From the NCBI GenBank assembly GCA_026193355.1, contig JAPHTL010000294.1:1-8439 (forward strand): a DNA stretch of 8,439 nucleotides, given 5' to 3'. This document shows, in pieces, positions 1-6,138 of this stretch. Position numbers and translations under genes: made by a program. Source of the DNA: Rhodospirillales bacterium (GTDB lineage: Bacteria > Pseudomonadota > Alphaproteobacteria > Rhodospirillales > JAPHTL01). The notes under the pieces are model-generated. The model searched no databases, had not been told where the DNA came from, and saw nothing but the letters and a program-made list of their open reading frames with translations. The stretch's first letter is position 1. The number at the start of each line of letters is the position of its first letter.

Positions 1-220
1 CGCAAAACAGTTTGAGGCCGCCGCCCGAGCCGGTGCTCTCAACAACGGGGGTCTTGAAATTTGTCGTTTTGCCGAACTGTTCGGCCACCGTCGTGGAAAA
101 CGGATAGACGGTCGAAGAACCGACAATGCGGATCTGGTCGCGCGCATGCGCGGCGCCGGTTGCGCCGAGGGTTGATCCGATGGACGCAAGAGCGACCAGA
201 GTCATGGCTTTTCGAAACAT
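1..220 (-). CDS. pstS: Phosphate ABC transporter substrate-binding protein PstS, N-terminal part (cut by window edge)
   Basis: The first 73 codons of a periplasmic phosphate-binding protein are present; the rest lies beyond base 1. PstS captures inorganic phosphate in the periplasm and hands it to the PstCA-PstB importer. Residues 1-26 form a signal peptide: a basic start (MFRKAM), a hydrophobic core and an AHA cleavage site. The mature start, RDQIRIVGSSTVYPFS, is typical of the PstS family, and the following ESTGSGGG segment matches the second phosphate-contact loop. The ATG at 220 is preceded by GGAG eleven bases upstream. The gene lies downstream of phoR on the same strand. The gap between them contains a triple Pho-box repeat, so induction by phosphate starvation through PhoB is likely. 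pstC, pstA, pstB, phoU and phoB may follow to the left, but this is inference. The family call is secure; the length is unknown. Confidence 0.93.
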   Translation of the reverse strand, partial: MFRKAMTLVALASIGSTLGATGAAHARDQIRIVGSSTVYPFSTTVAEQFGKTTNFKTPVVESTGSGGGLKLFC

Positions 221-327
221 GATGAAAAAGTCTCCAAACTTTCGAAGCGGAATTCAGGATTTCAAACGTGTCTGCGATCGTCCGCTGCAATCACGTCCGG
301 ACCCTATCGGCTTCGCGGGACCCTTTT

Positions 328-356
328 ATGACATCTGTGTTACGGTTTTGTGACAG
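328..356 (-). promoter_or_regulatory. Pho box: three direct half-sites upstream of pstS
   Basis: Reading the minus strand from 356 to 328 gives CTGTCAC, spacer AAAA, CCGTAAC, spacer ACAG, then ATGTCAT. These are three 7-base units at exact 11-base spacing. The known PhoB-binding consensus is CTGTCAT-like repeats separated by 4 bases. The outer units match 6 of 7 positions each; the middle one is weaker. A further AAAA tract follows at 327-324. The array ends about 108 bases upstream of the pstS ATG and starts 31 bases past the phoR stop codon. It is oriented to activate pstS. A clear -10 element is not obvious; GATAGG at 308-303 is a weak candidate. Confidence 0.8.
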
Positions 357-386
357 GCGGGAATTTTTCTGGAAACGCCCGGGAAA

Positions 387-1622
387 TCAAACGACAGAAC
401 GCAAAAGAACGGTGAAGGTAGTTCCCTTCCCGGCCTCGCTTTTGACGTTAAGACGGCCGCGGTGGCGGTTGACGATATGCTTGACGATGGCAAGTCCAAG
501 CCCGGTGCCGCCCACCTCCCGCGAACGCGCCTTGTCAATTCGGTAGAACCGCTCGGTCAGGCGGGGCATGTCTTCCGGCGATATGCCGCCACCTTCATCG
601 GATACCGCCACGGACACACCGGGATCACCGGTTCCCGGCATCCTGTCCAAACGCGTGGCCTCGATCAGGATCGGGGTTGCCTCGGGGCCGTACTTGATGG
701 CGTTGTCCACAAGGTTCTGGAAAACCTGGGTCAATTGGTCGGCGTCACCGATCACATCGGGCAGGTTTGTCGAACAGACGATCCCGATCGTCATGCCGCG
801 CGACCGGGCGCGCTCTGAAAGAGTTCCTGCAACCCCGCGGATGACGCCCTCGACCTGAACCCTCCCCGCAGGTGGAACATGGGCGTTCGCCTCAACGCGT
901 GAAAGGGAGAGAAGGTCATCGATAAGGCGGCCCATACGGTTCGCCTCCTCGCGCATGATCCCGAGGAACCGCGTACGCGCCGCAACATCATCCCGCGCCG
1001 GGCCTTCCAGCGTTTCGATGAATCCGCTCAGGGCGGAAAGCGGCGTACGCAGTTCATGGCTGACGTTGGCGACAAAATCGGCGCGCATGCGTTCGGCTTC
1101 GTTTCGCGCCGTCATGTCGTGAAAGATCGCAACAGCGACGGGACTGTCATCTCGGGTCCCACCGTCATGGGTCCTCAACAGAACGTGATAGGCGCGGCGG
1201 GGTTGGCCGGGCAAGAAGATTTCAACATCGGCTTCCGCACCCTCGGCAACGGCAAGGGACGCCGCGTCGAGAATTTCCGGATGCCGCATCCACCGCGAAA
1301 GGTCATCCCCCGTCTGGCTGATGTTCAGTATTTCGCGCCCTGCGGCATTGGTGGACACAACCCGGCGTTTCCGGTCCAGCATGACCACCGGATCGGGCAG
1401 GGAATCCAGAATAGCGCCGTCGCGCCCGTCCGTCAGGGGCAGGTGGCCTTCACCGTATACAAGTTGATAGGGCTGCTTCAGCACCCATGCCCCGCCGATA
1501 ACGACGGAAAGGGCGATGCCCCCCGCCCAGTACGGCGAAAGGTTGCCGGTCAGCGCGGCCAGACCGAGGAGGAAAACTCCCGGCCAGAATGCGAGGAACA
1601 GGGCCAAACGCCTGTTGTACAT
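387..1622 (-). CDS. phoR: Phosphate regulon sensor histidine kinase PhoR
   Basis: A 411-residue membrane histidine kinase. In the family, PhoR phosphorylates the response regulator PhoB when phosphate is scarce and dephosphorylates it when phosphate is plentiful. Residues 6-26 and 31-48 are two hydrophobic segments with almost no periplasmic loop between them, as usual for PhoR. A PAS domain follows at about 68-172. The HisKA dimerisation helix carries the H-box SHELRTPLSAL with His189. The ATPase domain shows the N-box (NLVDNAIKYG, 303-312), G1 (DEGGG, 342-346), F-box (ERFYRIDKARS, 357-367) and G2 (GGTGLGLAIV, 371-380), so all catalytic motifs are intact. The ATG at 1622 has GGAG ten bases upstream. 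The adjacent pstS and Pho box separate PhoR from similar PAS kinases. phoB is not in the window. No terminator is seen before pstS, so some readthrough into it is possible. Confidence 0.93.
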   Translation of the reverse strand: MYNRRLALFLAFWPGVFLLGLAALTGNLSPYWAGGIALSVVIGGAWVLKQPYQLVYGEGHLPLTDGRDGAILDSLPDPVVMLDRKRRVVSTNAAGREILNISQTGDDLSRWMRHPEILDAASLAVAEGAEADVEIFLPGQPRRAYHVLLRTHDGGTRDDSPVAVAIFHDMTARNEAERMRADFVANVSHELRTPLSALSGFIETLEGPARDDVAARTRFLGIMREEANRMGRLIDDLLSLSRVEANAHVPPAGRVQVEGVIRGVAGTLSERARSRGMTIGIVCSTNLPDVIGDADQLTQVFQNLVDNAIKYGPEATPILIEATRLDRMPGTGDPGVSVAVSDEGGGISPEDMPRLTERFYRIDKARSREVGGTGLGLAIVKHIVNRHRGRLNVKSEAGKGTTFTVLLRSVV

Positions 1623-1670
1623 CCGAAGCTAACTCCGCGCTGCATCTTGATTGCGCCTGAATGAACCGCC

Positions 1671-1707
1671 CCGAACTTAGCAGTTCGGCGAAACGGGGCA
1701 ACCCCGT
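1671..1707. repeat. Two tandem perfect hairpins upstream of phoR
   Basis: CCGAACT-tagc-AGTTCGG (1671-1688) has 7-base perfect arms and a 4-base loop. Four bases further on, ACGGGG-caa-CCCCGT (1693-1707) has 6-base perfect arms and a 3-base loop. Neither is followed by a T-run on either strand, so they do not look like intrinsic terminators. On the minus strand a weak promoter candidate for phoR overlaps them: TTGCCC at 1701-1696, a 16-base gap, then TAAGTT at 1679-1674. The hairpins could be an operator, leader RNA structure or chance; function unknown. Confidence 0.5.
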
Positions 1708-1734
1708 CACGAAAACTTCACATAACAGACGGCA

Positions 1735-1769
1735 TGAAAAAACCGGCGAAGCCAAAGGCCACGCCGGTT
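1735..1769 (-). terminator. Rho-independent terminator of the FKBP gene
   Basis: On the minus strand, AACCGGCG (1769-1762) pairs perfectly with CGCCGGTT (1748-1741). The loop can itself pair as GCC/GGC. The stem runs into six consecutive T residues (1742-1737). It begins 21 bases after the FKBP stop codon. It should end the GT-9/FKBP transcript before phoR, giving phoR its own promoter. The plus-strand side has no comparable T-run. Confidence 0.88.
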
Positions 1770-1790
1770 GATTCCACAGATGCGCCTGGA

Positions 1791-2219
1791 TCAGGCGATG
1801 CCGACCAGTTCGATTTCGAAGGTCAGATCCTTGCCCGCAAGCGGGTGATTGCCATCCAGTGTCACGGTGTTTTCGTTGAAAGCCGACACGGTAAGAACGA
1901 AAACCTGCCCGTCTGGCCCCTGGGCCTGCAACTGGCCGCCAACTTCCAGTTCGACCTCGGGGGGGATCTGTTCGCGCGGAACTTCCTGAACCATTTCAGG
2001 GTCGTGCGGGCCATAAGCTTCCGTGGCGGGAATGGTCGTGCTTTTTTTATCGCCGACCTTCATCCCCGTAACCGCCGATTCAAACCCCGGAATGACCGAT
2101 CCCGTTCCAAGGGTGAATTCAAGGGGATCATTGCCCACGGAACTGTCGAACATGGTCCCGTCATCGAGTGTTCCGGAATAGTGAATGCTTACGGTATCGC
2201 CGTCCTTGGCCTGACTCAT
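1791..2219 (-). CDS. SlyD-like FKBP-type peptidyl-prolyl cis-trans isomerase
   Basis: A 142-residue cytoplasmic prolyl isomerase and probable folding chaperone. The FKBP fold opens with DGDTVSIHYSGTLDDG (Tyr14), continues with FDSS (Phe24, Asp25) and VIPGFE (42-47), and reaches EAYGPHDP (67-74). These are the active-site residues of the family. The segment at about 74-122 matches the insert-in-flap chaperone domain that marks SlyD/FkpB-type proteins. NHPLAGK then leads into the last strand, as in SlyD. The His- and Cys-rich metal-binding tail of Escherichia coli SlyD is absent. The start is set by AAGGAG six bases before the ATG at 2219. An in-frame GTG at 2306 would add 29 atypical basic residues and is not preferred. 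The gene follows the glycosyltransferase by 83 bases with no terminator between, so they may share a transcript. Confidence 0.92.
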   Translation of the reverse strand: MSQAKDGDTVSIHYSGTLDDGTMFDSSVGNDPLEFTLGTGSVIPGFESAVTGMKVGDKKSTTIPATEAYGPHDPEMVQEVPREQIPPEVELEVGGQLQAQGPDGQVFVLTVSAFNENTVTLDGNHPLAGKDLTFEIELVGIA

Positions 2220-2225
2220 CGGTCG

Positions 2226-2231
2226 CTCCTT
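2226..2231 (-). promoter_or_regulatory. Ribosome binding site fixing the FKBP start
   Basis: The minus strand reads AAGGAG, six bases before ATG 2219. It is one of the strongest Shine-Dalgarno matches in the window. It decides the start in favour of 2219 over the in-frame GTG at 2306, which overlaps the upstream stop codon as GTGA. Confidence 0.8.
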
Positions 2232-2302
2232 TCGCCGGGACCGACGCTTTTCGCCGGCCTTATGGCGGGTAGGCATAACATCCGAAGGGAGGCAAAGGCA
2301 AA

Positions 2303-3328
2303 TCACCCGCCCGAAAGGATCGAATCAACGGCCGCTGCGACCGCTTCAATGGGTATGGCCGACATTTCCGCACCACCGAAATCCTGAGCGCGGATCACGA
2401 CGCCACGGCTCACCACAGGCGCAAACTTGGCAGGTGGCGTCGGCCCAAACAGCGAGATCAGCGGCGTTCCCGCCGCCGCCAGCATATGCCCCACACCCGC
2501 ATCGTTGGCCACCGCCGCAGACAGGCGTCGCCCCATCGCGATGGTCAACAACGGCGACACACCGAGCCCCCCGGCGCGCGCATCCTGCAAGGGAAGCAAT
2601 GCGTTAGGCGCCGATGCCCGGATATCATCGGCCCACTCCCCCTCTGCTGGCCCGAGAAGGAAAACAGGGACCTTTCCGCCATCCGCAAGGTGTCTGGCCA
2701 GATCCGTGTACCTTTCCAGCGGCCAGCACTTGTGCCGTCCGCCAGCACCCGGCGCCAGGCCGACATAGGCCGGTCCATCCGGCAAAAGGGTTTCGGCAAC
2801 CGCAATGACCGATTCATCAAGCCGAAGTTCCGCAGCATCGGGAACCGCTGCCTGACCGGTCGCCGTTTCGATCAGGTCAAGCATCTGACGCACCATGCCG
2901 GGCGGCTTTTCATGGCGGCCTTTCGGCTTTTTCTCCGAAAACAGGAAACCGGCGGTTCCGGAAACAAACACCTGATGGGGAATGGCGCGCAGGATCAGGG
3001 TCGTCAGCACACGCCTTTGCGTATCGACAATCAGGTCGAAACGCCGCCCTTCCAGCGCCGACCCATGCAAGGCAGGACGAAACAGTTCACGCCAGCCCGA
3101 TCCAATCCCGGCTTCGTCCACCACCTCATCAAGCAGGCCGTCGACCAAAGGGGCCAGCGGTCCCGTAAAAACGCTTTTGCCCTTACCGGCCAGCCAGGTG
3201 ATCCGGGCTTCGGGAAAGGCGGCACGCAGGGCGCGAATGAATGGAAGCTTGATCAGTCCATCACCGACCAGGTCAAGGCCGACATAGACGAGGATGGTTT
3301 CAACCGGGGATGAATTTTCTTCGCTCAT
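2303..3328 (-). CDS. Glycosyltransferase family 9 (heptosyltransferase-like) protein
   Basis: A 341-residue protein with the GT-B layout of the family 9 heptosyltransferases, which add ADP-heptose or related sugars to the lipopolysaccharide core at the inner face of the inner membrane. The N-terminal part has the family opening VGDGLIKLPFIRALRAAFPE (21-40) followed by ITWLAGKG. The C-terminal part has GLAPGAGGRHKCWPLERY (190-207), whose Lys200 aligns with the conserved lysine of WaaC-type enzymes. It continues with VANDAGVGHMLAAAGTPLIS (273-292) and FGPTPP, the nucleotide-sugar site. The usual NDSGxxH is NDAGVGH here. No signal peptide or membrane span is seen. The ATG at 3328 has only a weak upstream GGA. 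The actual donor and acceptor cannot be read from sequence, so no waa symbol is assigned. It lies upstream of the FKBP gene and divergently from the GNAT/C39 gene. Confidence 0.88.
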   Translation of the reverse strand: MSEENSSPVETILVYVGLDLVGDGLIKLPFIRALRAAFPEARITWLAGKGKSVFTGPLAPLVDGLLDEVVDEAGIGSGWRELFRPALHGSALEGRRFDLIVDTQRRVLTTLILRAIPHQVFVSGTAGFLFSEKKPKGRHEKPPGMVRQMLDLIETATGQAAVPDAAELRLDESVIAVAETLLPDGPAYVGLAPGAGGRHKCWPLERYTDLARHLADGGKVPVFLLGPAEGEWADDIRASAPNALLPLQDARAGGLGVSPLLTIAMGRRLSAAVANDAGVGHMLAAAGTPLISLFGPTPPAKFAPVVSRGVVIRAQDFGGAEMSAIPIEAVAAAVDSILSGG

Positions 3329-3347
3329 TGTCCAGGAATGGATCCGC

Positions 3348-3364
3348 AGTGACGGTGCGTCACT
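3348..3364. repeat. Operator-like perfect inverted repeat in divergent promoter region
   Basis: AGTGACG-gtg-CGTCACT has 7-base perfect arms and a 3-base centre, 20 bases upstream of the GT-9 ATG. It touches the candidate -10 of that gene (3367-3362 on the minus strand), a position suited to a repressor. It could also form a short hairpin in the leader. No second copy was noticed in the window. Confidence 0.5.
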
Positions 3365-3389
3365 TTAACAGGTTCCCGCCCCCTTCCAA
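3362..3389 (-). promoter_or_regulatory. Candidate promoter for the GT-9/FKBP unit
   Basis: On the minus strand, TTGGAA (3389-3384) lies 16 bases from TAAAGT (3367-3362), resembling -35 and -10 boxes. The -10 overlaps the edge of the inverted repeat at 3348-3364. Matches to consensus are partial, and alphaproteobacterial promoters are loose, so this is tentative. Confidence 0.3.
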
Positions 3390-3424
3390 GCACCGCAAAT
3401 TGATAGCGACCGTAAATTGGCGAA

Positions 3425-3433
3425 TGGTATGCT
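3425..3433 (+). promoter_or_regulatory. Candidate extended -10 for the GNAT/C39-rimK operon
   Basis: TGGTATGCT fits the extended -10 pattern TGnTATnnT. A TTGATA at 3400-3405 lies too far upstream (22-base gap) to be a normal -35 for it. A start near 3440 would give a leader of about 40 bases before the ATG at 3479. Tentative. Confidence 0.28.
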
Positions 3434-3468
3434 GCCCAACGCAGATTGTTGCGATCAGTGCTCTCCAT

Positions 3469-3473
3469 GAGGA
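3469..3473 (+). promoter_or_regulatory. Ribosome binding site fixing the GNAT/C39 start
   Basis: GAGGA lies five bases before the ATG at 3479. It favours this start over the internal ATG at codon 23, just before the GNAT domain, which has no comparable site. Confidence 0.7.
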
Positions 3474-3478
3474 CGTGA

Positions 3479-4660
3479 ATGGCCAAAAGACAGGCGACAA
3501 AAGGAGCAGGTTCCCACGCACCCGACCAAGGGCGTGGCGCGATCATGATCCAACCCGCCGATGTTTCGGATCTTGACGCCCTTATCGAGCTTGAGAACCG
3601 TTGCTTCGAGATCGACAGGCTGTCACGGCGCGCCTTCCGGCACCTTTTGACCAGCCCCACGGCCAGCACGGCAACGGCATGGCTGGATGGGAAACTTGTC
3701 GGCTATGCCCTTGTCATCTTCCGGCGAAACACCTCCTTGGCGCGGCTTTACTCCATCGCCGTCCTCAAGGAGCACCGCAAGGCGGGTATCGGCGCGCGGT
3801 TGCTGAACTGGGCCGAAGACGAAGCCACAGATCAGGGCGCGAGCGTCCTGCGGTTGGAGGTCAGCCCGACCAACAAGGGGGCCATCACCCTTTACCGTGA
3901 CCGGGGATACACGCAATTCGCCGTCTATCCAGACTATTACGAGGATCATTCCGACGCCTATCGCATGGAGAAGTCTCTTATCCCGGACATTTGCGTCATC
4001 TCCTCGCCCGTCCGCCACTACAGCCAGACCATGGACTTCACCTGCGGACCCGCTTCCCTTCTCATGGCCATGCATGCCATCGATGCCGGGGTCAAGATGG
4101 ATCAACGGGCGGAGATCGCCATCTGGCGCGAGGCAACAACGATATTCATGACATCCGGACACGGAGGCTGCGGCCCGCGTGGCCTGGCGCTGGCTGCGGC
4201 GAAACGTGGTTTCGACGTTGAAATATTCGTCAGCGACCTGGAGCCCCCTTTCATCGATTCGGTGCGCAGCCAGGAAAAAAAGGAAGTTCTTCGGCTTGTG
4301 CACGAGGACTTCGACGCGCAGGTCACCGAAGCGGGCATCCCCGTCCGTGTGGGGCCGCTATCGATGGACGAGCTGGAGGCGCGATTCCAGGACGGAAAAA
4401 TGAGCCTTGTCCTGACCAGCCAGTACCGTCTGCATGGCGACAAATCACCCCACTGGGTCACCGTTTCGGGTTTCGACGACCATTATGTCTACGTCTCCGA
4501 TCCCGATGACAGCCCGGAACGCGAATTCTACACGGGCGCCGATTACCTCAGCGTCCCGATCCCCCGTCGCGAATTTGAGATCATGGCGAAGTACGGCAAG
4601 GGAAAGCTGCAGGCCGCCGTCGTCATCGGATGCAAACCGTCCAGGAAAAAGAAAAAATGA
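3479..4660 (+). CDS. Fusion of GNAT N-acetyltransferase and C39-like (papain-fold) peptidase domain
   Basis: A 393-residue, apparently cytoplasmic two-domain protein. Residues 23-165 are a GNAT acetyltransferase of RimI type. The acetyl-CoA loop is HRKAGIGARLL (99-109), followed by LRLEVSPTNKGAITLYRDRGY (124-144). Residues 175-385 match the peptidase C39-like family (DUF3335, as I recall the name). The core HYSQTMDFTCGPASLLMAM holds Gln183 (oxyanion hole) and nucleophile Cys189 six residues later. PHWVTVSGF supplies His325, and VSDPDD supplies Asp341. The Cys-His-Asp set is thus complete, so the domain is probably active. Unlike bacteriocin C39 peptidases it has no transporter, no membrane span and no visible double-glycine precursor nearby. 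The chain ends in a basic PSRKKKK tail. The stop overlaps the rimK-type gene as ATGA, implying coupled translation and joint function. Known members of this fusion commonly sit beside RimK-family genes; the substrate is unknown. Confidence 0.9.
   Translation: MAKRQATKGAGSHAPDQGRGAIMIQPADVSDLDALIELENRCFEIDRLSRRAFRHLLTSPTASTATAWLDGKLVGYALVIFRRNTSLARLYSIAVLKEHRKAGIGARLLNWAEDEATDQGASVLRLEVSPTNKGAITLYRDRGYTQFAVYPDYYEDHSDAYRMEKSLIPDICVISSPVRHYSQTMDFTCGPASLLMAMHAIDAGVKMDQRAEIAIWREATTIFMTSGHGGCGPRGLALAAAKRGFDVEIFVSDLEPPFIDSVRSQEKKEVLRLVHEDFDAQVTEAGIPVRVGPLSMDELEARFQDGKMSLVLTSQYRLHGDKSPHWVTVSGFDDHYVYVSDPDDSPEREFYTGADYLSVPIPRREFEIMAKYGKGKLQAAVVIGCKPSRKKKK
4643..4646 (+). promoter_or_regulatory. Ribosome binding site of the rimK-type gene, inside the upstream gene
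   Basis: AGGA lies ten bases before the ATG at 4657, within the codons for the lysine-rich tail of the upstream protein. With the ATGA overlap it favours the start at 4657 over an in-frame ATG at 4630. The latter would add nine residues (MQTVQEKEK) unlike the family N-terminus. Confidence 0.6.
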
Positions 4661-6138
4661 AGCCGCTGTTCGTCATTCTCTCCGACCGTCCGGCATCGAC
4701 CTTTCCCGAGGGGCTCGCCGAATTCGTCCGCCGTCCCCGTGACTACCTGACCGATTCCAAGTCTTTCGCATCGAAACGCGCACGGGTCATCAACCTCAGT
4801 TCCGATTTCAGCTACATGGGGCGGGGGTACTATGTATCGCTGCTTGGCGCCGCGCGCGGCCACCGGGTCATCCCGGCGATCCAGCAATTGACGCAGCTCC
4901 GCCAGAAACAATTGTGGCACCCGGTCGTCGAGGGGATCGAGACGGCGCTGAACGGTGAAATCGCCCGCCTGCCCGAAAGGCCTGAAAGCCGGTTCGAAAT
5001 CTTCATTTCCTTTGGCAAGACGGACGATGCGCGGTTCCGCAAAAGCAGCGCCATGCTGTTCGATCGTTTCCAGGTGCCGCTTCTTGTCGCCACCGTCCAG
5101 TTCCAGCCGAAGGGCGGAACCTGGGAATACACGGCGCTGGAACCGGTCAGCGCCCAGCACCTTGATCCTGCGGAGGAAAAAACCTTCCGTGCCAGTATCG
5201 TCGAGTTTCTCCACTCCGCCTGGCGCCCCCCGAAAAAGGCCCAGGCCAACCCCCGACACGTTCTGGCAATCCTGCATGACCCGAACGAAAAAATGCCCCC
5301 ATCCGACTCCCGCGCCTTGAAGAAATTCGCCAAGATCGGCAAGGCCATGAACATCGATGTCCGCTTCATCACCAAGGCCGATTACAAAAGCCTTGCCGAA
5401 TACGACGCCCTGTTCATCCGCGAGACGACCACGGTCAACCACCATACCTTCCGTTTCGCCAGCCGGGCCGAGGCTCTGGGCATTCCGGTGATCGACGATT
5501 CCCTTTCCATCCTGCGCTGCACCAACAAGGTGTTTCTGGCCGAAGCCCTGCAAAGCCAGAACATCCAGGCGCCGGAAACGGTGATCCTCAGCCGCCGCAC
5601 CCTGGCCGACGCATCGAAAAGCCTTGCCTTCCCAATGGTCCTTAAAATCCCCGACGGCTCGTTCTCGCGCGGCGTCGTCAAGGTCAAGGATCAGGATGAA
5701 CTGCTGTCGCAGGGTCAAGCGCTTCTGGATGACAGCGACCTGATCATCGCGCAAGCCTTCGTGCCGACCGAATACGACTGGCGCATAGGCGTGCTTGGCG
5801 GGAAGCCCCTATACGCTTGCCAGTACTTCATGGCCCGCAACCATTGGCAGATCTACCGCCACGGATCGAAACGCACCGAATCCGGCGGCTTCAAGGCGTG
5901 GAGGGTGGAGGACGTTCCCGCGCCCGTGCTCGACGCCGCAGTGAAGTCCTCGGCAATCATGGGCAACGGATTCTACGGCGTCGATCTGAAGGAAACCGGC
6001 GAGGGCGTTTTTGTCATCGAGGTCAACGACAACCCGAGCATTGACGCCGGGGTCGAGGATGTGATTCTGGGCGACGGACTTTATCAGGCAATCCTGTCGG
6101 AGTTCGTCGAACGCATCGTATCGCCGCGCACGAACTGA
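4657..6138 (+). CDS. RimK-family ATP-grasp ligase with RLAN N-terminal domain
   Basis: A 493-residue ATP-dependent amide-bond ligase. RimK enzymes add glutamate or other amino acids to a carboxyl group through an acyl-phosphate; E. coli RimK acts on ribosomal protein S6. This protein is much longer than S6-type RimK (about 300 residues). Its first ~190 residues (MKPLFVILSDRP, later SSDFSYMGRGYYVSLLGAA) match the RimK-like ATP-grasp N-terminal domain. The ATP-grasp part covers about 270-490. ATP-site Lys330 lies in LKIPDGSFSRGVVKV, and DWRIGVLGGKPLYACQYF follows. The metal-binding motif EVNDNPSIDAGVED contains Glu455, Asn457 and Asn459. All catalytic motifs look intact. The gene overlaps the GNAT/C39 stop by four bases, so the two proteins probably act on the same substrate. 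I infer a peptide or amino-acid conjugation role; the true acceptor and amino acid are unknown. The name rimK is withheld because the architecture differs from the S6 ligase. Confidence 0.92.
   Translation: MKPLFVILSDRPASTFPEGLAEFVRRPRDYLTDSKSFASKRARVINLSSDFSYMGRGYYVSLLGAARGHRVIPAIQQLTQLRQKQLWHPVVEGIETALNGEIARLPERPESRFEIFISFGKTDDARFRKSSAMLFDRFQVPLLVATVQFQPKGGTWEYTALEPVSAQHLDPAEEKTFRASIVEFLHSAWRPPKKAQANPRHVLAILHDPNEKMPPSDSRALKKFAKIGKAMNIDVRFITKADYKSLAEYDALFIRETTTVNHHTFRFASRAEALGIPVIDDSLSILRCTNKVFLAEALQSQNIQAPETVILSRRTLADASKSLAFPMVLKIPDGSFSRGVVKVKDQDELLSQGQALLDDSDLIIAQAFVPTEYDWRIGVLGGKPLYACQYFMARNHWQIYRHGSKRTESGGFKAWRVEDVPAPVLDAAVKSSAIMGNGFYGVDLKETGEGVFVIEVNDNPSIDAGVEDVILGDGLYQAILSEFVERIVSPRTN

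Noticed and set aside
1056..1664. A 202-codon plus-strand open frame opposite phoR
   Set aside because: It mirrors the phoR coding frame, shows no domain and has no ribosome binding site worth noting.
1710..1734. Possible Pho box upstream of phoR (minus strand CTGTTAT then AGTTTTC at 11-base spacing)
   Set aside because: Only the first unit resembles a half-site; the second does not match, unlike the clear array at 328-356.
1791..2306. Longer form of the FKBP gene from a GTG that overlaps the glycosyltransferase stop (GTGA)
   Set aside because: The added 29 residues are atypical for the family, while AAGGAG precisely precedes the ATG at 2219.
2486..3313. A 275-codon open frame on the plus strand opposite the glycosyltransferase
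   Set aside because: Antisense shadow of a well-supported GT-9 gene; the product is low-complexity and has no recognisable domain.
4543..5754. A 403-codon open frame on the minus strand opposite the RimK-type gene
   Set aside because: It lies antisense to two genes with clear catalytic motifs, its product resembles no family I know, and long antisense frames are common in GC-rich DNA.
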